Below, in pieces: positions 27,408 through 36,128 of a DNA stretch of 64,000 bases (position 1 is its first letter; each line of letters starts with the position of its first letter). The DNA lies in the NCBI GenBank assembly GCA_000824785.1, contig CCNB01000034.1, forward strand, positions 28,269-92,268, given 5' to 3'. The stretch is from Mesorhizobium plurifarium. Its GTDB lineage: Bacteria > Pseudomonadota > Alphaproteobacteria > Rhizobiales > Rhizobiaceae. The translations under genes were made by a program, and so were the position numbers. A model generated the notes under the pieces. That model was not told the origin of the DNA. It searched no databases and worked only from the letters and a program-made list of their open reading frames with translations.

Positions 27408-28739
27408 ATGAAATCGACCTTGAAACTGGCGTTGGGACTGGCCTCGGCGATCTTTGCGTCGACAGCCGTCTCGAACGTCGCGCATGCGGAAGACCTGACG
27501 CTGTGCTGGGCGGCCTGGGATCCGGCCAACGCGCTCGTGGAATTGTCCAAGGACTTCACCAAGGAAACCGGCATCGGCATGAAGTTCGAGTTCGTGCCGT
27601 GGACCAACTATGCCGACCGCTTCCTCAACGAGCTCAACTCGCACGGCAAGCTCTGCGACCTGATCATCGGCGACAGCCAGTGGATCGGCGGCGCCGCCGA
27701 GAACGGCCACTACGTCAAGCTGAACGACTTTTTCGACAAGGAGAAGATCAGCATGGACGATTTCGTGCCGGCGACCGTGGTCGGCTATTCGGAATGGCCG
27801 AAGAACACGCCGAACTACTGGGCGCTGCCGGCCATGGGCGACGTCGTCGGCTGGACCTACCGCAAGGACTGGTTCTCGCGGCCCGAGCTGCAGAAGGAAT
27901 TCAAGGAGAAGTATGGCTGGGACCTCGCTCCGCCGACCACATTCGACCAGCTGAAGCAGATCGCCGAGTTCTTCCAGAAGCGGCAGATCGACGGCAAGAC
28001 GGTCTATGGCGCCTCGATCTACACCGAGCGCGGCTCGGAAGGCATCACCATGGGCGCCATGGACGTGCTCTACAGCTACGGCTTCCAGTATGAGAACCCG
28101 AAGAAGCCGTACGAGATGGAAGGCTTCGTCAATTCCGAGAATTCGGTGAAGGGGCTGGAGTTCTACAAGGCGCTCTATGATTGCTGCACGCCGCCCGGGG
28201 CCTCCAACAGCTACATGGGCGAAGGCGTCGACGCCTTCAAATCCGGCCAGGTGGCGATGCACATGAACTTCGCCTTCACCTGGCCCGGCCTGCAGAAGGA
28301 CGAGAATGTCGGCGGCGACAAGATCGGTTACTTCGTCAACCCGAAGGGTCCCGACGGCGACCAGTTCGCGCAGCTCGGCGGCCAGGGCATTTCGGTGGTG
28401 TCCTATTCCGACAAGCAAGAATCGGCGCTGAAATACATCAAGTGGTTCGCCAACAAGGACGTGCAGGCCAAGTGGTGGTCGCTCGGCGGCTATTCCTGCC
28501 TGAACTCCGTCGTCAAGGACCCGAAGTTCCCGTCCAGCCAGCCCTACGCGCAGGCCTTCCTCGACTCGATGGCCATCGTGAAGGACTTCTGGGCAGAACC
28601 CAGCTACGCGCCGCTGCTGCAGGCTTCGCAGAAGCGCTTCCACGACTATGTCGTGGCCGGCCAGGGCTCGGCCAAGGACGCGCTTGACGGCCTCGTCAAG
28701 GACTGGACGCAGGTGTTCCAGGACGACGGCAAGATGTAA
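27408..28739 (+). CDS. Carbohydrate ABC transporter, periplasmic binding protein
   Basis: A 443-residue solute-binding protein of family 1 (maltose-type cluster). Signal peptide residues 1-27 end in the cleavage site AHA-ED. The mature part has the two-lobed pattern expected (LTLCWAAWDPANALVELSKDF, then LYSYGFQYENP and QLGGQGISVVSYSDKQ). GGGAGGTAAG gives a strong ribosome site. It opens an operon of two permeases, two ATPases and dihydroxyacetone kinase genes, so the ligand is probably a small polyol, triose or tetrose, but this is inferred from context. Confidence 0.92.
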   Translation: MKSTLKLALGLASAIFASTAVSNVAHAEDLTLCWAAWDPANALVELSKDFTKETGIGMKFEFVPWTNYADRFLNELNSHGKLCDLIIGDSQWIGGAAENGHYVKLNDFFDKEKISMDDFVPATVVGYSEWPKNTPNYWALPAMGDVVGWTYRKDWFSRPELQKEFKEKYGWDLAPPTTFDQLKQIAEFFQKRQIDGKTVYGASIYTERGSEGITMGAMDVLYSYGFQYENPKKPYEMEGFVNSENSVKGLEFYKALYDCCTPPGASNSYMGEGVDAFKSGQVAMHMNFAFTWPGLQKDENVGGDKIGYFVNPKGPDGDQFAQLGGQGISVVSYSDKQESALKYIKWFANKDVQAKWWSLGGYSCLNSVVKDPKFPSSQPYAQAFLDSMAIVKDFWAEPSYAPLLQASQKRFHDYVVAGQGSAKDALDGLVKDWTQVFQDDGKM

Positions 28740-28849
28740 CCGGCTCCTCCCGAGCCCAAACCGCAGCGTCCCGTGCCGCCCTTGGCACGGGACGCAGTTC
28801 AGATAAATTCCATAGCCGAGACCGACCCGTGACCGAAGCAGGACTTACC

Positions 28850-29797
28850 ATGCTCAATCGGACTGCGGACAATGTTGCCCGGGCTACCCCGGAGCCGTTG
28901 GCCAAGAAGATCCGGGGCATCAGCGACAAGGGCCTCGCCTGGCTGTTCATCTCGCCGACGATCCTTCTGCTGCTTGCCATCAACATCTTCCCGCTGTTCT
29001 GGGCGATCTATCTTTCCTTCACCAACTACCGCGCCAACCGCCCTAACGAGGTGGTGAAGAATCTCGGGCTCGCCAATTACCAGCGCATTCTCGGCGATCA
29101 CGACATCTGGATCGCCATGCAGACGACGGCGCATTTCGTGTTCTGGACGATCCTTTTGCAGACCGTCATCGGCTTCACGCTGGCCTGGGTGATCGACCGA
29201 AAATTCCGCGGCCACGCTTTCTGGACCACCATCATCCTGGTGCCGATGATGCTGTCGCCGGCGGTGGTCGGCAATTTCTGGCGCTTCCTCTACGAGCCGC
29301 AGATCGGCTTGTTCTCCTATGTCATCTCCTTCGTCACCGGCATTCCGCCGACGAATGTGCAGATGCTGTCCAATGTCGAGCTGGCGCCCTGGGCGATCAT
29401 CATCGTCGACACCTGGATGTGGACGCCTTACGTGATGCTGATCTGCCTCGCCGGCCTGCGCTCCATCCCCGAATACATCTACGAGGCGGCCGAGGTCGAC
29501 CGCGCCTCGAACTGGCGGCAGTTCTGGTCGATCACACTGCCGATGGCGCTGCCCTTCATCATGCTCGCGGTGCTGTTCCGCGGCATCGAGAACTTCAAGA
29601 TGTTCGACATGGTCAACCTGTTGACCGGCGGCGGACCAGGCTCGACCACCGAGGTCGCCTCGATCACGCTCAAGCGGCAGGCCTTCGAAAGCTGGCGCAC
29701 CGGCTATTCCTCGGCCTTCGCCATCATCCTGTTCGTCGCGGTGTTCGGCCTCGCAAACATCTACGTCAAGGCGCTCAACAAGGTGAAGCAGAGATGA
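28850..29797 (+). CDS. Carbohydrate ABC transporter permease 1
   Basis: A 315-residue MalF/UgpA-like permease with six membrane helices. The EAA loop that contacts the ATPase is visible as EAAEVDRASNWRQFWSITLP near residue 215. ATG 28850 has AGGA 8 bp upstream; a GTG at 28829 in frame is less likely. Its stop overlaps the next permease start in an ATGA junction. Together with permease 2 it forms the membrane channel of the importer. Confidence 0.92.
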   Translation: MLNRTADNVARATPEPLAKKIRGISDKGLAWLFISPTILLLLAINIFPLFWAIYLSFTNYRANRPNEVVKNLGLANYQRILGDHDIWIAMQTTAHFVFWTILLQTVIGFTLAWVIDRKFRGHAFWTTIILVPMMLSPAVVGNFWRFLYEPQIGLFSYVISFVTGIPPTNVQMLSNVELAPWAIIIVDTWMWTPYVMLICLAGLRSIPEYIYEAAEVDRASNWRQFWSITLPMALPFIMLAVLFRGIENFKMFDMVNLLTGGGPGSTTEVASITLKRQAFESWRTGYSSAFAIILFVAVFGLANIYVKALNKVKQR

Positions 29798-30744
29798 GCC
29801 TGACCACCGCCCATTCCGTCGTCGCGCCCTCGTCGAACGCCAAGCTGATCGCCGGCACGATCATCATCGCCTATGCGCTGATCTCGATCGTGCCGCTGTT
29901 GTGGATCTTCGCCACCAGCTTCAAGACGCCGCCGGATTCGATCGCCTATCCGCCGAAGATCGTCTTCCAGCCGAGCATCGAGGGCTATTGCAACCTGTTC
30001 ACGACCCGCACAAGGCAGACGCCGGAATACATCAACGCGCTCGGACCGGCGACCGGCTTCTGCGACGAGACCGTGCGCAAGCGCAACATGGTGATCGCCG
30101 GGCCGTCGAACTTCCTGCCGCGCTTCGTCAACTCGCTGATCATCGCTTTCGGCTCGACCTTCTGCGCGGTGTTCCTCGGCACGCTGTCGGCCTATGGCTT
30201 CTCGCGCTTCAAGGTGCCTTTGGCCGACGATCTTCTGTTCTTCATCCTGTCGACGCGCTTCATGCCGCCGATCGCGGTGGCGATCCCGATCTACCTGATG
30301 TATCGCGAGCTCGGCCTCTCGGACACCGCGCTTGGCATGATCCTGCTCTACACCGCGGTCAACGTCTCGCTCGCGGTCTGGCTGCTCAAGGGTTTCATCG
30401 ACGAGATCCCGCGCGAATACGAGGAAGCCGCGATGATCGACGGCTATACCCGGCTGCAGGCCTTCTGGCGCACCGTGCTGCCGCAGGCGACGACCGGAAT
30501 TGCCGCCACCGCCATCTTCTGCCTGATCTTCGCCTGGAACGAATATGCCTTCGCCGCGCTCCTCACTTCCGGCACGGCGCAGACCGCGCCGCCCTTCATC
30601 CCGACCATCATCGGCGAAGGCGGCCAAGACTGGCCGGCGGTGGCGGCGGGCACGACGATCTTCCTGGTGCCGATCCTCGTCTTCACCATCCTGCTTCGCA
30701 AGCAATTGCTGCGCGGCATCACCTTCGGCGCGGTGCGCAAATGA
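29794..30744 (+). CDS. Carbohydrate ABC transporter permease 2
   Basis: A 316-residue MalG/UgpE-like permease with six membrane helices and an EAA loop (EEAAMIDGYTRLQAFWRTVLP near residue 210). Between helices 1 and 2 it has an enlarged periplasmic loop (about residues 45-105, containing TRTRQTPEYINALG), longer than in typical MalG proteins. Start and stop both overlap neighbours in ATGA junctions, so the operon is tightly coupled. Confidence 0.92.
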   Translation: MSLTTAHSVVAPSSNAKLIAGTIIIAYALISIVPLLWIFATSFKTPPDSIAYPPKIVFQPSIEGYCNLFTTRTRQTPEYINALGPATGFCDETVRKRNMVIAGPSNFLPRFVNSLIIAFGSTFCAVFLGTLSAYGFSRFKVPLADDLLFFILSTRFMPPIAVAIPIYLMYRELGLSDTALGMILLYTAVNVSLAVWLLKGFIDEIPREYEEAAMIDGYTRLQAFWRTVLPQATTGIAATAIFCLIFAWNEYAFAALLTSGTAQTAPPFIPTIIGEGGQDWPAVAAGTTIFLVPILVFTILLRKQLLRGITFGAVRK

Positions 30745-30947
30745 GCACGATCCAGACTGCAAAACGCAAATCGCGTTGGCCCGCCTGGGCAAGGCGCGGC
30801 CTGATGGAAAACATCGCGACGGCGATCATCGCGATCGGCTTCCTGATGCTGTTCCAGCCCTTCGCGCTGGCGCTTTACACCTATTCCTTCGTCACCATGC
30901 TCGCCGGCACGGTGATGTTCATCATCGTCTCGAAATTCCCGGAATAA
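30741..30947 (+). CDS. Small membrane protein of the ABC transporter operon
   Basis: A 68-residue protein with two predicted membrane helices (about 24-42 and 46-63) after a basic N-terminus (QTAKRKSRWPAWARRG). The start overlaps the permease stop and the next ATPase starts 3 bp after its stop. Small two-helix proteins occur in rhizobial glycerol-type ABC operons; a role as an accessory subunit of the transporter is inferred from its position alone. Confidence 0.75.
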   Translation: MSTIQTAKRKSRWPAWARRGLMENIATAIIAIGFLMLFQPFALALYTYSFVTMLAGTVMFIIVSKFPE

Positions 30948-30949
30948 CG

Positions 30950-32056
30950 ATGGCCGAGATTCGTGTTCAGAACCTGAGGAAGGCCTTCGGCGCATTCGTC
31001 GCCGTGCAGGATTCCAATTTCGTCGTCGAGGACGGCGAATTCTTCGTCATGCTCGGGCCGTCCGGCTGCGGCAAGACGACGACGCTTCGCATGATCGCCG
31101 GCCTCGAGCTGCCGACCGGCGGCAAGATCCTGCTCGGCGGCGAGGACGTCACCATGCGCCGGGCCCGCGAGCGCGATATCGCCTTCGTCTTCCAGCTCTT
31201 CGCGCTCTACCCGCATATGAATGTGCGCAAGAACATCGGCTTCCCGCTGCTGGCGCAGGGCATGCCTGCCGCCGAGATCCGTCAACGCGTGGAGGAGACG
31301 GCGAAGCTCTTGCGCATCGACCACCTGCTCGACAAATCCGTCTCCGGCCTTGCCGGCGGCGACCGCCAGCGCGTCGCGCTCGGTCGCGCCATCGTGCGGC
31401 GCCCAAAGTGTTTTCTCATGGACGAGCCGCTGGGGACGCTCGATACCGAGTTCCGCGATTTGATGGTGCATGAGCTGCGCGAGCTGCACAACCGCATCCA
31501 TGCCACGACCGTCTATGTCACGCACGACCAGATGGAAGCCATGTCGATGGCCGACAAGATCGCGGTGATGAACCACGGCGTCATCGAACAGTTCGGCACG
31601 CCGCGCGAGATCTACGACCGGCCGGCAACGATGTTCGTCGCCGATTTCATCGGCTCGCCGCCGATGAATTTCCTGAAATTCGGCGGCGGCCTCGCCAAGG
31701 GGGCGAAGGAGATCGTCGTGCAGGGTGCCAAAGTGGCGGTGCCGGAAGTGCGCGAAGACATCGCACCTGCCGACATGGCGCTCGGCATCCGGCCTGAGCA
31801 CATCCGCTTCGACGACGGCTCGAAATTGCGCGGCGCGATCTACGGCACCGAATATCTCGGCACCACGCAGATCGTCGCCGTCGAGACGGCCGACGGCATC
31901 ATCAAGGCGCGCGTGCCGGCAGGCATCCATCTCAGCCCCGGCGAACAGGTCGGGCTGGCGCTGAGCAGCGCGCGGCTGTCGCTGTTCGACAAGGGTTCCG
32001 GCCGCGCGGTCAGGACCGCCATGCATGATCAGGCAGCGGAGGCGCGCCATGGCTGA
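30950..32056 (+). CDS. Sugar ABC transporter ATP-binding protein 1
   Basis: A 368-residue MalK/UgpC-type ATPase: Walker A GPSGCGKTT near residue 37, Walker B FLMDEPL, the H-loop in YVTHDQMEAM, and a C-terminal TOBE-like regulatory domain. The ABC signature reads LAGGDRQRVA instead of LSGGQxQR; the glycines remain, but Ser to Ala and Gln to Asp changes are unusual. It overlaps the second ATPase by 8 bp. Two different ATPases in one operon suggest a heterodimeric engine. Confidence 0.92.
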   Translation: MAEIRVQNLRKAFGAFVAVQDSNFVVEDGEFFVMLGPSGCGKTTTLRMIAGLELPTGGKILLGGEDVTMRRARERDIAFVFQLFALYPHMNVRKNIGFPLLAQGMPAAEIRQRVEETAKLLRIDHLLDKSVSGLAGGDRQRVALGRAIVRRPKCFLMDEPLGTLDTEFRDLMVHELRELHNRIHATTVYVTHDQMEAMSMADKIAVMNHGVIEQFGTPREIYDRPATMFVADFIGSPPMNFLKFGGGLAKGAKEIVVQGAKVAVPEVREDIAPADMALGIRPEHIRFDDGSKLRGAIYGTEYLGTTQIVAVETADGIIKARVPAGIHLSPGEQVGLALSSARLSLFDKGSGRAVRTAMHDQAAEARHG

Positions 32057-33062
32057 TGTCCGTATCCAGGGCGTGACCAAGAGTTTTGGCGAGACCGTCG
32101 CGATCGACGATCTCGACCTCACGATCAAGGACGGCGAATTCGTCGTGCTGCTCGGGCCGACCGGCGCCGGCAAGACGACGACGCTGCGGCTGATCGCCGG
32201 GCTGGAACGGCCGGACAGCGGCACGATCCACATCGGCGGCCATGACGCGACGGCGCTGTCGCCGGCCGAGCGCGACACCGCCTTCGTCTTCCAGCAATAT
32301 TCGCTCTACCCGCATCTGTCGGTGTTCGACAACCTGGCCTTCCCACTGCGCTCGCCGGCGCGGCGGTTTCCGGAAGACGCGGTGCGCCGCCGTGTCGAGG
32401 AGGTGGCGCGCATGGTGCGCATCGACCACAAGCTCGACAACCGCTCGACCAAACTGTCGGGCGGCGAAATGCAGCGCGTCGCCATCGGCCGCGCGCTGGT
32501 GCGCAAGCCCGCGATCTACCTGATGGACGAGCCGCTGTCCTCGCTCGATGCCAAGCTGCGCGCTGATCTTCGGCTCGAGCTGAAGCGCATCCAGTCCGAG
32601 CTCGGCGCCACCATGCTCTATGTCACGCACGACCAGATCGAGGCGATGACCATGGCCGACCGCATCGGCATCCTCGCTGACGGCGTGCTGGTGCAGATCG
32701 GCACGCCGCGCGCGATCTATTCCGAGCCGGCGAACCTTCATGTCGCGGCGCGCCTTGGCCAGCCGGCGATCAACCTCTTGCCGGCCGGCCTGCTGCCGGA
32801 CGGCGGCGCGCCGACCGGAACGAAAACGATCGGCGCCCGCACCGAGCATCTGGCGATCGAGAAGGCGATGAACGGCCATGCCGACGGCGTCGTCGACTGG
32901 GTCGAGCATCTCGGCGACCAGAACCACCTGCATGTCACGGTGGGGGCGAAGAAGCTGGTGACGCTGACCGATCCCGACACGCCGCTCGCAAAGGGGGACA
33001 AGGTGACGATCCGCTACATAGCGCCGCTCTATTTCGGCTCGGACGGGCAAAGGCTGATGTAG
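32049..33062 (+). CDS. Sugar ABC transporter ATP-binding protein 2
   Basis: A 337-residue MalK-type ATPase with a standard Walker A (GPTGAGKTTT), signature (LSGGEMQRVAIGRA), Walker B (IYLMDEPLSSLD) and H-loop (YVTHDQIEAM), plus a C-terminal TOBE-like region. ATG 32049 lies 8 bp inside the upstream gene and has a GGAGG site. With ATPase 1, which has an altered signature, it probably forms a mixed dimer. Confidence 0.92.
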   Translation: MADVRIQGVTKSFGETVAIDDLDLTIKDGEFVVLLGPTGAGKTTTLRLIAGLERPDSGTIHIGGHDATALSPAERDTAFVFQQYSLYPHLSVFDNLAFPLRSPARRFPEDAVRRRVEEVARMVRIDHKLDNRSTKLSGGEMQRVAIGRALVRKPAIYLMDEPLSSLDAKLRADLRLELKRIQSELGATMLYVTHDQIEAMTMADRIGILADGVLVQIGTPRAIYSEPANLHVAARLGQPAINLLPAGLLPDGGAPTGTKTIGARTEHLAIEKAMNGHADGVVDWVEHLGDQNHLHVTVGAKKLVTLTDPDTPLAKGDKVTIRYIAPLYFGSDGQRLM

Positions 33063-33122
33063 CTGTCTCGCGAATTATTTACACACCGATTGACGACCGC
33101 AGATACGGACTGGACGAAATCC

Positions 33123-34766
33123 ATGAAGCACTTTTTCAACCGCAAGGACACGATCGTCACCGAGGCGATGGACGGCTTCCTCGCCACGGCAGGGTCGGGC
33201 GCGCTCGCCCGCCTCGACGGCTATCCCGAGATCAAGGTCGTGCTGCGCGCCGACTGGGACAAGACGAAGGTGGCCGTGGTTTCGGGCGGCGGCGCCGGGC
33301 ACGAACCCTCGCATGCCGGCTTCGTCGGCGCCGGCATGCTGACGGCGGCCGTCTCCGGCGAGATCTTCGCCTCGCCGAGCGTCGAGGCGGTGCTGGCGGC
33401 GATCCGCGCCACGACCGGTCCCGCCGGCTGCCTGCTGATCGTGAAGAACTACACCGGCGACCGGCTCAATTTCGGACTGGCGGCGGAGAAGGCGCGCGCC
33501 GAGGGTCTCGCGGTCGAGATGGTGATCGTCGCCGACGACATAGCCCTGCCAGAGATCGCGCAACCGCGTGGCGTCGCCGGCACGCTGTTCGTGCACAAGA
33601 TCGCCGGTCACCTTTCCGAGAGTGGCCATGGCCTGGCGTCGGTCGCGGCCGCGGCGCGCGCGGCGGCGAAGGACATCGTTTCGCTCGGCATCTCGCTCTC
33701 CTCCTGCTCGATCCCCGGACAGGCGCATGAGGAGCGCTTCGGCGCGAATGATGGCGAGCTCGGCCTTGGCATCCATGGCGAACCGGGCGTCGAGCGCATC
33801 GCGCTTCAGAGCGCCAGCGCGTTCGTTGCCATCATGGCGGAGCGCCTCGCAGCGCGACTCGATCCGCACAGCCGCTACGCCCTGCTGGTCAACAATCTCG
33901 GATCGGTGCCGCCGCTCGAAATGGCGCTGATCGCGAACGCCGTGTTGTCTTCGTCGCTGGCAAAGGCGGTGGCGCTGACAATCGGGCCCGGGCACTTGAT
34001 GACCGCGCTCAACATGAACGGCTTCTCGCTGTCGCTGATCAGACTGGACGCGACGCGCGAGGCGGCGCTGCTGGCGCCGGTCGGCCCGCATGCCTGGCTG
34101 CCGGCAAAGCCGGTTCGTCAGCCGGTCGTCGTCGCGATGGCCAAGCCGGCTGCCGGCGCAACCGCAAAGCCCGCCAGCCGCGATGCGGCCGCGGAGCGGC
34201 TGATCAAAGCCGTTTGCCAGAGGCTAATCTCCCTGGAAGAGCCCCTCAACGCGCTGGACGCCAAGGCAGGCGACGGCGACACCGGCTCGACCGCGGCGAC
34301 GGGAGCGCGCAGCGTCCTCGAGCGCATAGACACGCTGCCGCTTGCCGACACGGCCGCGACCGCCGCCGCGATCGGTGACGCGCTGGGCACGTCGATGGGC
34401 GGCTCGAGCGGCGTGCTGCTGTCGATCTTCTTCACCGCCGCCGCGCAGACTTTGGGTTTTGGCGCAACTCTACCCAAGGCGCTGCTCGCCGGCCTCGACC
34501 GGATGACCTTCTATGGCGGCGCCAGGATCGGCGACCGCACCATGGTCGACGCGCTGGAGCCGGCGCTGAGAGCCCTTGACGCCGGCGGGCTGGAAGCGGC
34601 CGCCAAGGCGGCGCGGCAAGGCGCCGAGGCTACCGCCGCGATGCGCAAGGCCAAGGCCGGGCGCTCCGCCTATATCGGCAGCCAGCTCGACGGTGTCGCG
34701 GATCCGGGCGCCTTCGCGGTCGCCGAGGTCTTTACTGCCGTGGCGGCGCTCTTCGCCCCGGCATGA
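33123..34766 (+). CDS. DhaK-DhaL fusion dihydroxyacetone-type kinase
   Basis: A 547-residue kinase. DAK1 (residues 1-330) has GGGAGHEP with His60, Asp113 in NYTGDRLNF, and the substrate-binding His218 in GIHGEPG. A Pro/Ala linker (330-355) leads to DAK2 (356-547) with the metal-nucleotide motif DAKAGDGDTG (Asp379, Asp384, Asp386). This is the layout of ATP-dependent Dha kinases and of tetrulose kinases. ATG 33123 is preferred over TTG 33090. It sits beside a complete PEP-dependent set, so substrate or phosphoryl donor may differ from the DhaK at 38221. Confidence 0.9.
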   Translation: MKHFFNRKDTIVTEAMDGFLATAGSGALARLDGYPEIKVVLRADWDKTKVAVVSGGGAGHEPSHAGFVGAGMLTAAVSGEIFASPSVEAVLAAIRATTGPAGCLLIVKNYTGDRLNFGLAAEKARAEGLAVEMVIVADDIALPEIAQPRGVAGTLFVHKIAGHLSESGHGLASVAAAARAAAKDIVSLGISLSSCSIPGQAHEERFGANDGELGLGIHGEPGVERIALQSASAFVAIMAERLAARLDPHSRYALLVNNLGSVPPLEMALIANAVLSSSLAKAVALTIGPGHLMTALNMNGFSLSLIRLDATREAALLAPVGPHAWLPAKPVRQPVVVAMAKPAAGATAKPASRDAAAERLIKAVCQRLISLEEPLNALDAKAGDGDTGSTAATGARSVLERIDTLPLADTAATAAAIGDALGTSMGGSSGVLLSIFFTAAAQTLGFGATLPKALLAGLDRMTFYGGARIGDRTMVDALEPALRALDAGGLEAAAKAARQGAEATAAMRKAKAGRSAYIGSQLDGVADPGAFAVAEVFTAVAALFAPA

Positions 34767-34776
34767 AGGACCAATG

Positions 34777-35376
34777 ATGGCCGCAGCCGATTTCTCCCGA
34801 TTGATCGCGGCGGCAGCCGATACGATCGCGGCGCATGCCGACGAGTTGACGGCGCTCGACCAGGCGATCGGCGACGGCGACCACGGGCTGAACATGAAGC
34901 GCGGCTTCGAGGCGGTGCGCGCCGAGGCGGACGCCTTTTCGGCAAAACCGCTGCCCGATGCGTTGAAAGCGGTCGGCACCAAGCTGGTGATGACCGTTGG
35001 CGGCGCTTCAGGCCCGCTGTTCGGCACGCTGTTCATGGCGCTGGGCAAGGACCTGCCGCCGGCACCGGACCGCGCCGCGCTGACGACGGCGCTGGGCAAG
35101 GCGATCGAGGCGGTCGCGGCGCGCGGCAAATCGCAGCCGGGGCAAAAAACCATGCTCGACGTGCTGCAGCCGGTGTATGAGGCATTGGCGCAGGGCAAGA
35201 CGGCTGGCGAAATCGCCGATGCCGCCGATCAAGCGGCCGAAGCCACGGTGCCGATGAAGGCCCTGCGCGGGCGCGCCTCCTTCCTGGGAGAGCGCTCGAT
35301 CGGGCACATGGACGCCGGAGCGCGCTCGACCGCGCTTCTGGTGCGCGCAGTCGCGGAAGCGATAGAGGGTATTTGA
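34777..35376 (+). CDS. dhaL: PEP-dependent dihydroxyacetone kinase subunit DhaL
   Basis: A 199-residue helical barrel subunit that holds ADP as a fixed cofactor and passes phosphate from DhaM to dihydroxyacetone bound on DhaK. The metal-ADP motif is DQAIGDGDHG with Asp28, Asp33 and Asp35. The TVGGASGPLFGTLFM segment and GARSTALLVRA tail fit the family. ATG 34777 is 6 bp from AAGGA; an adjacent ATG at 34774 is less well spaced. The stop overlaps the dhaM start (TGATG). Confidence 0.93.
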   Translation: MAAADFSRLIAAAADTIAAHADELTALDQAIGDGDHGLNMKRGFEAVRAEADAFSAKPLPDALKAVGTKLVMTVGGASGPLFGTLFMALGKDLPPAPDRAALTTALGKAIEAVAARGKSQPGQKTMLDVLQPVYEALAQGKTAGEIADAADQAAEATVPMKALRGRASFLGERSIGHMDAGARSTALLVRAVAEAIEGI

Positions 35377-35765
35377 TGAGCAATGTCGGTATCGTCATCG
35401 TGTCGCATTCGCCTTTGGTCGCCGAGGGCACGGCCGACATGGTGCGCCAGATGGTGGGCGACGAAGTGCCGCTTGCATGGTGCGGCGGAAACGGCCATGG
35501 CGGGCTCGGCACCAGCGTCGAGGCGATCATGGGCGCGATCGACAAGGCCTGGTCGGACGCGGGCGTCGCCATACTGGTCGATCTCGGCGGCGCCGAGACC
35601 AACTCGGAGATGGCGGTCGAGATGATCGGCGAGCCACGCTCCCACAGGATCGTGGTCTGCAACGCGCCGATCGTCGAGGGCGCGGTGATGGCGGCAACCG
35701 AATCCTCCGGCGGCGCCTCGCTCAAGGAAGTGGTGGCGACGGCGCATGAATTGTCGCCGTCGTGA
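35376..35765 (+). CDS. dhaM: Dha PTS phosphocarrier subunit DhaM (EIIA-mannose-like)
   Basis: A 129-residue single EIIA-Man domain. The phosphoaccepting His11 is in IVIVSHSPLVAEG. In E. coli DhaM carries fused HPr and EI-like domains; here these are separate genes directly downstream. It takes phosphate from HPr and gives it to the ADP on DhaL. Start overlaps dhaL by one base, so translation is coupled. Confidence 0.92.
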   Translation: MSNVGIVIVSHSPLVAEGTADMVRQMVGDEVPLAWCGGNGHGGLGTSVEAIMGAIDKAWSDAGVAILVDLGGAETNSEMAVEMIGEPRSHRIVVCNAPIVEGAVMAATESSGGASLKEVVATAHELSPS

Positions 35766-35784
35766 ACGAACGGGAACCGACTGA

Positions 35785-36087
35785 ATGTCCGCATCCGCCG
35801 AAGCAACGGTCCTGATCACCCACGCGGTGGGGCTGCACGCGCGCCCTTCGGTGAAGTTCACCAAGCTTGCCAAGTCGTTCGCGGCCGAGGTGGAAGTGGC
35901 GGTGGCCGCCAACGGCCCCTGGTTCGACGCCAAGAGCATCGTCAAGGTGATGGCGGCCAAGGCGCCGAAAGGGACCATGCTGCATATCCGCGCCAAGGGC
36001 GACGGCGCGGCCCAGGCGGTGAAAGCGCTGGTCGATCTGGTGCAGCGTGACTTCGACGAGGACGCGGATCATGCCCGGTCCGCTTGA
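35785..36087 (+). CDS. HPr-family phosphocarrier
   Basis: A 100-residue HPr protein. The active His18 lies in VGLHARPSVKF. The Ser46-type regulatory region reads DAKSIVKVMAAKAPKG, retaining a Ser, as in many alphaproteobacterial HPr proteins. It sits between dhaM and the enzyme I gene, which points to a dedicated relay for the Dha system rather than the cell-wide nitrogen PTS. The C-terminus (RDFDEDADHARSA) is acidic and longer than usual. Confidence 0.93.
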   Translation: MSASAEATVLITHAVGLHARPSVKFTKLAKSFAAEVEVAVAANGPWFDAKSIVKVMAAKAPKGTMLHIRAKGDGAAQAVKALVDLVQRDFDEDADHARSA

Positions 36088-36128
36088 GACCGATCCGACT
36101 GTCGCCAGGCCGGCAAGGAACGCGGGCC

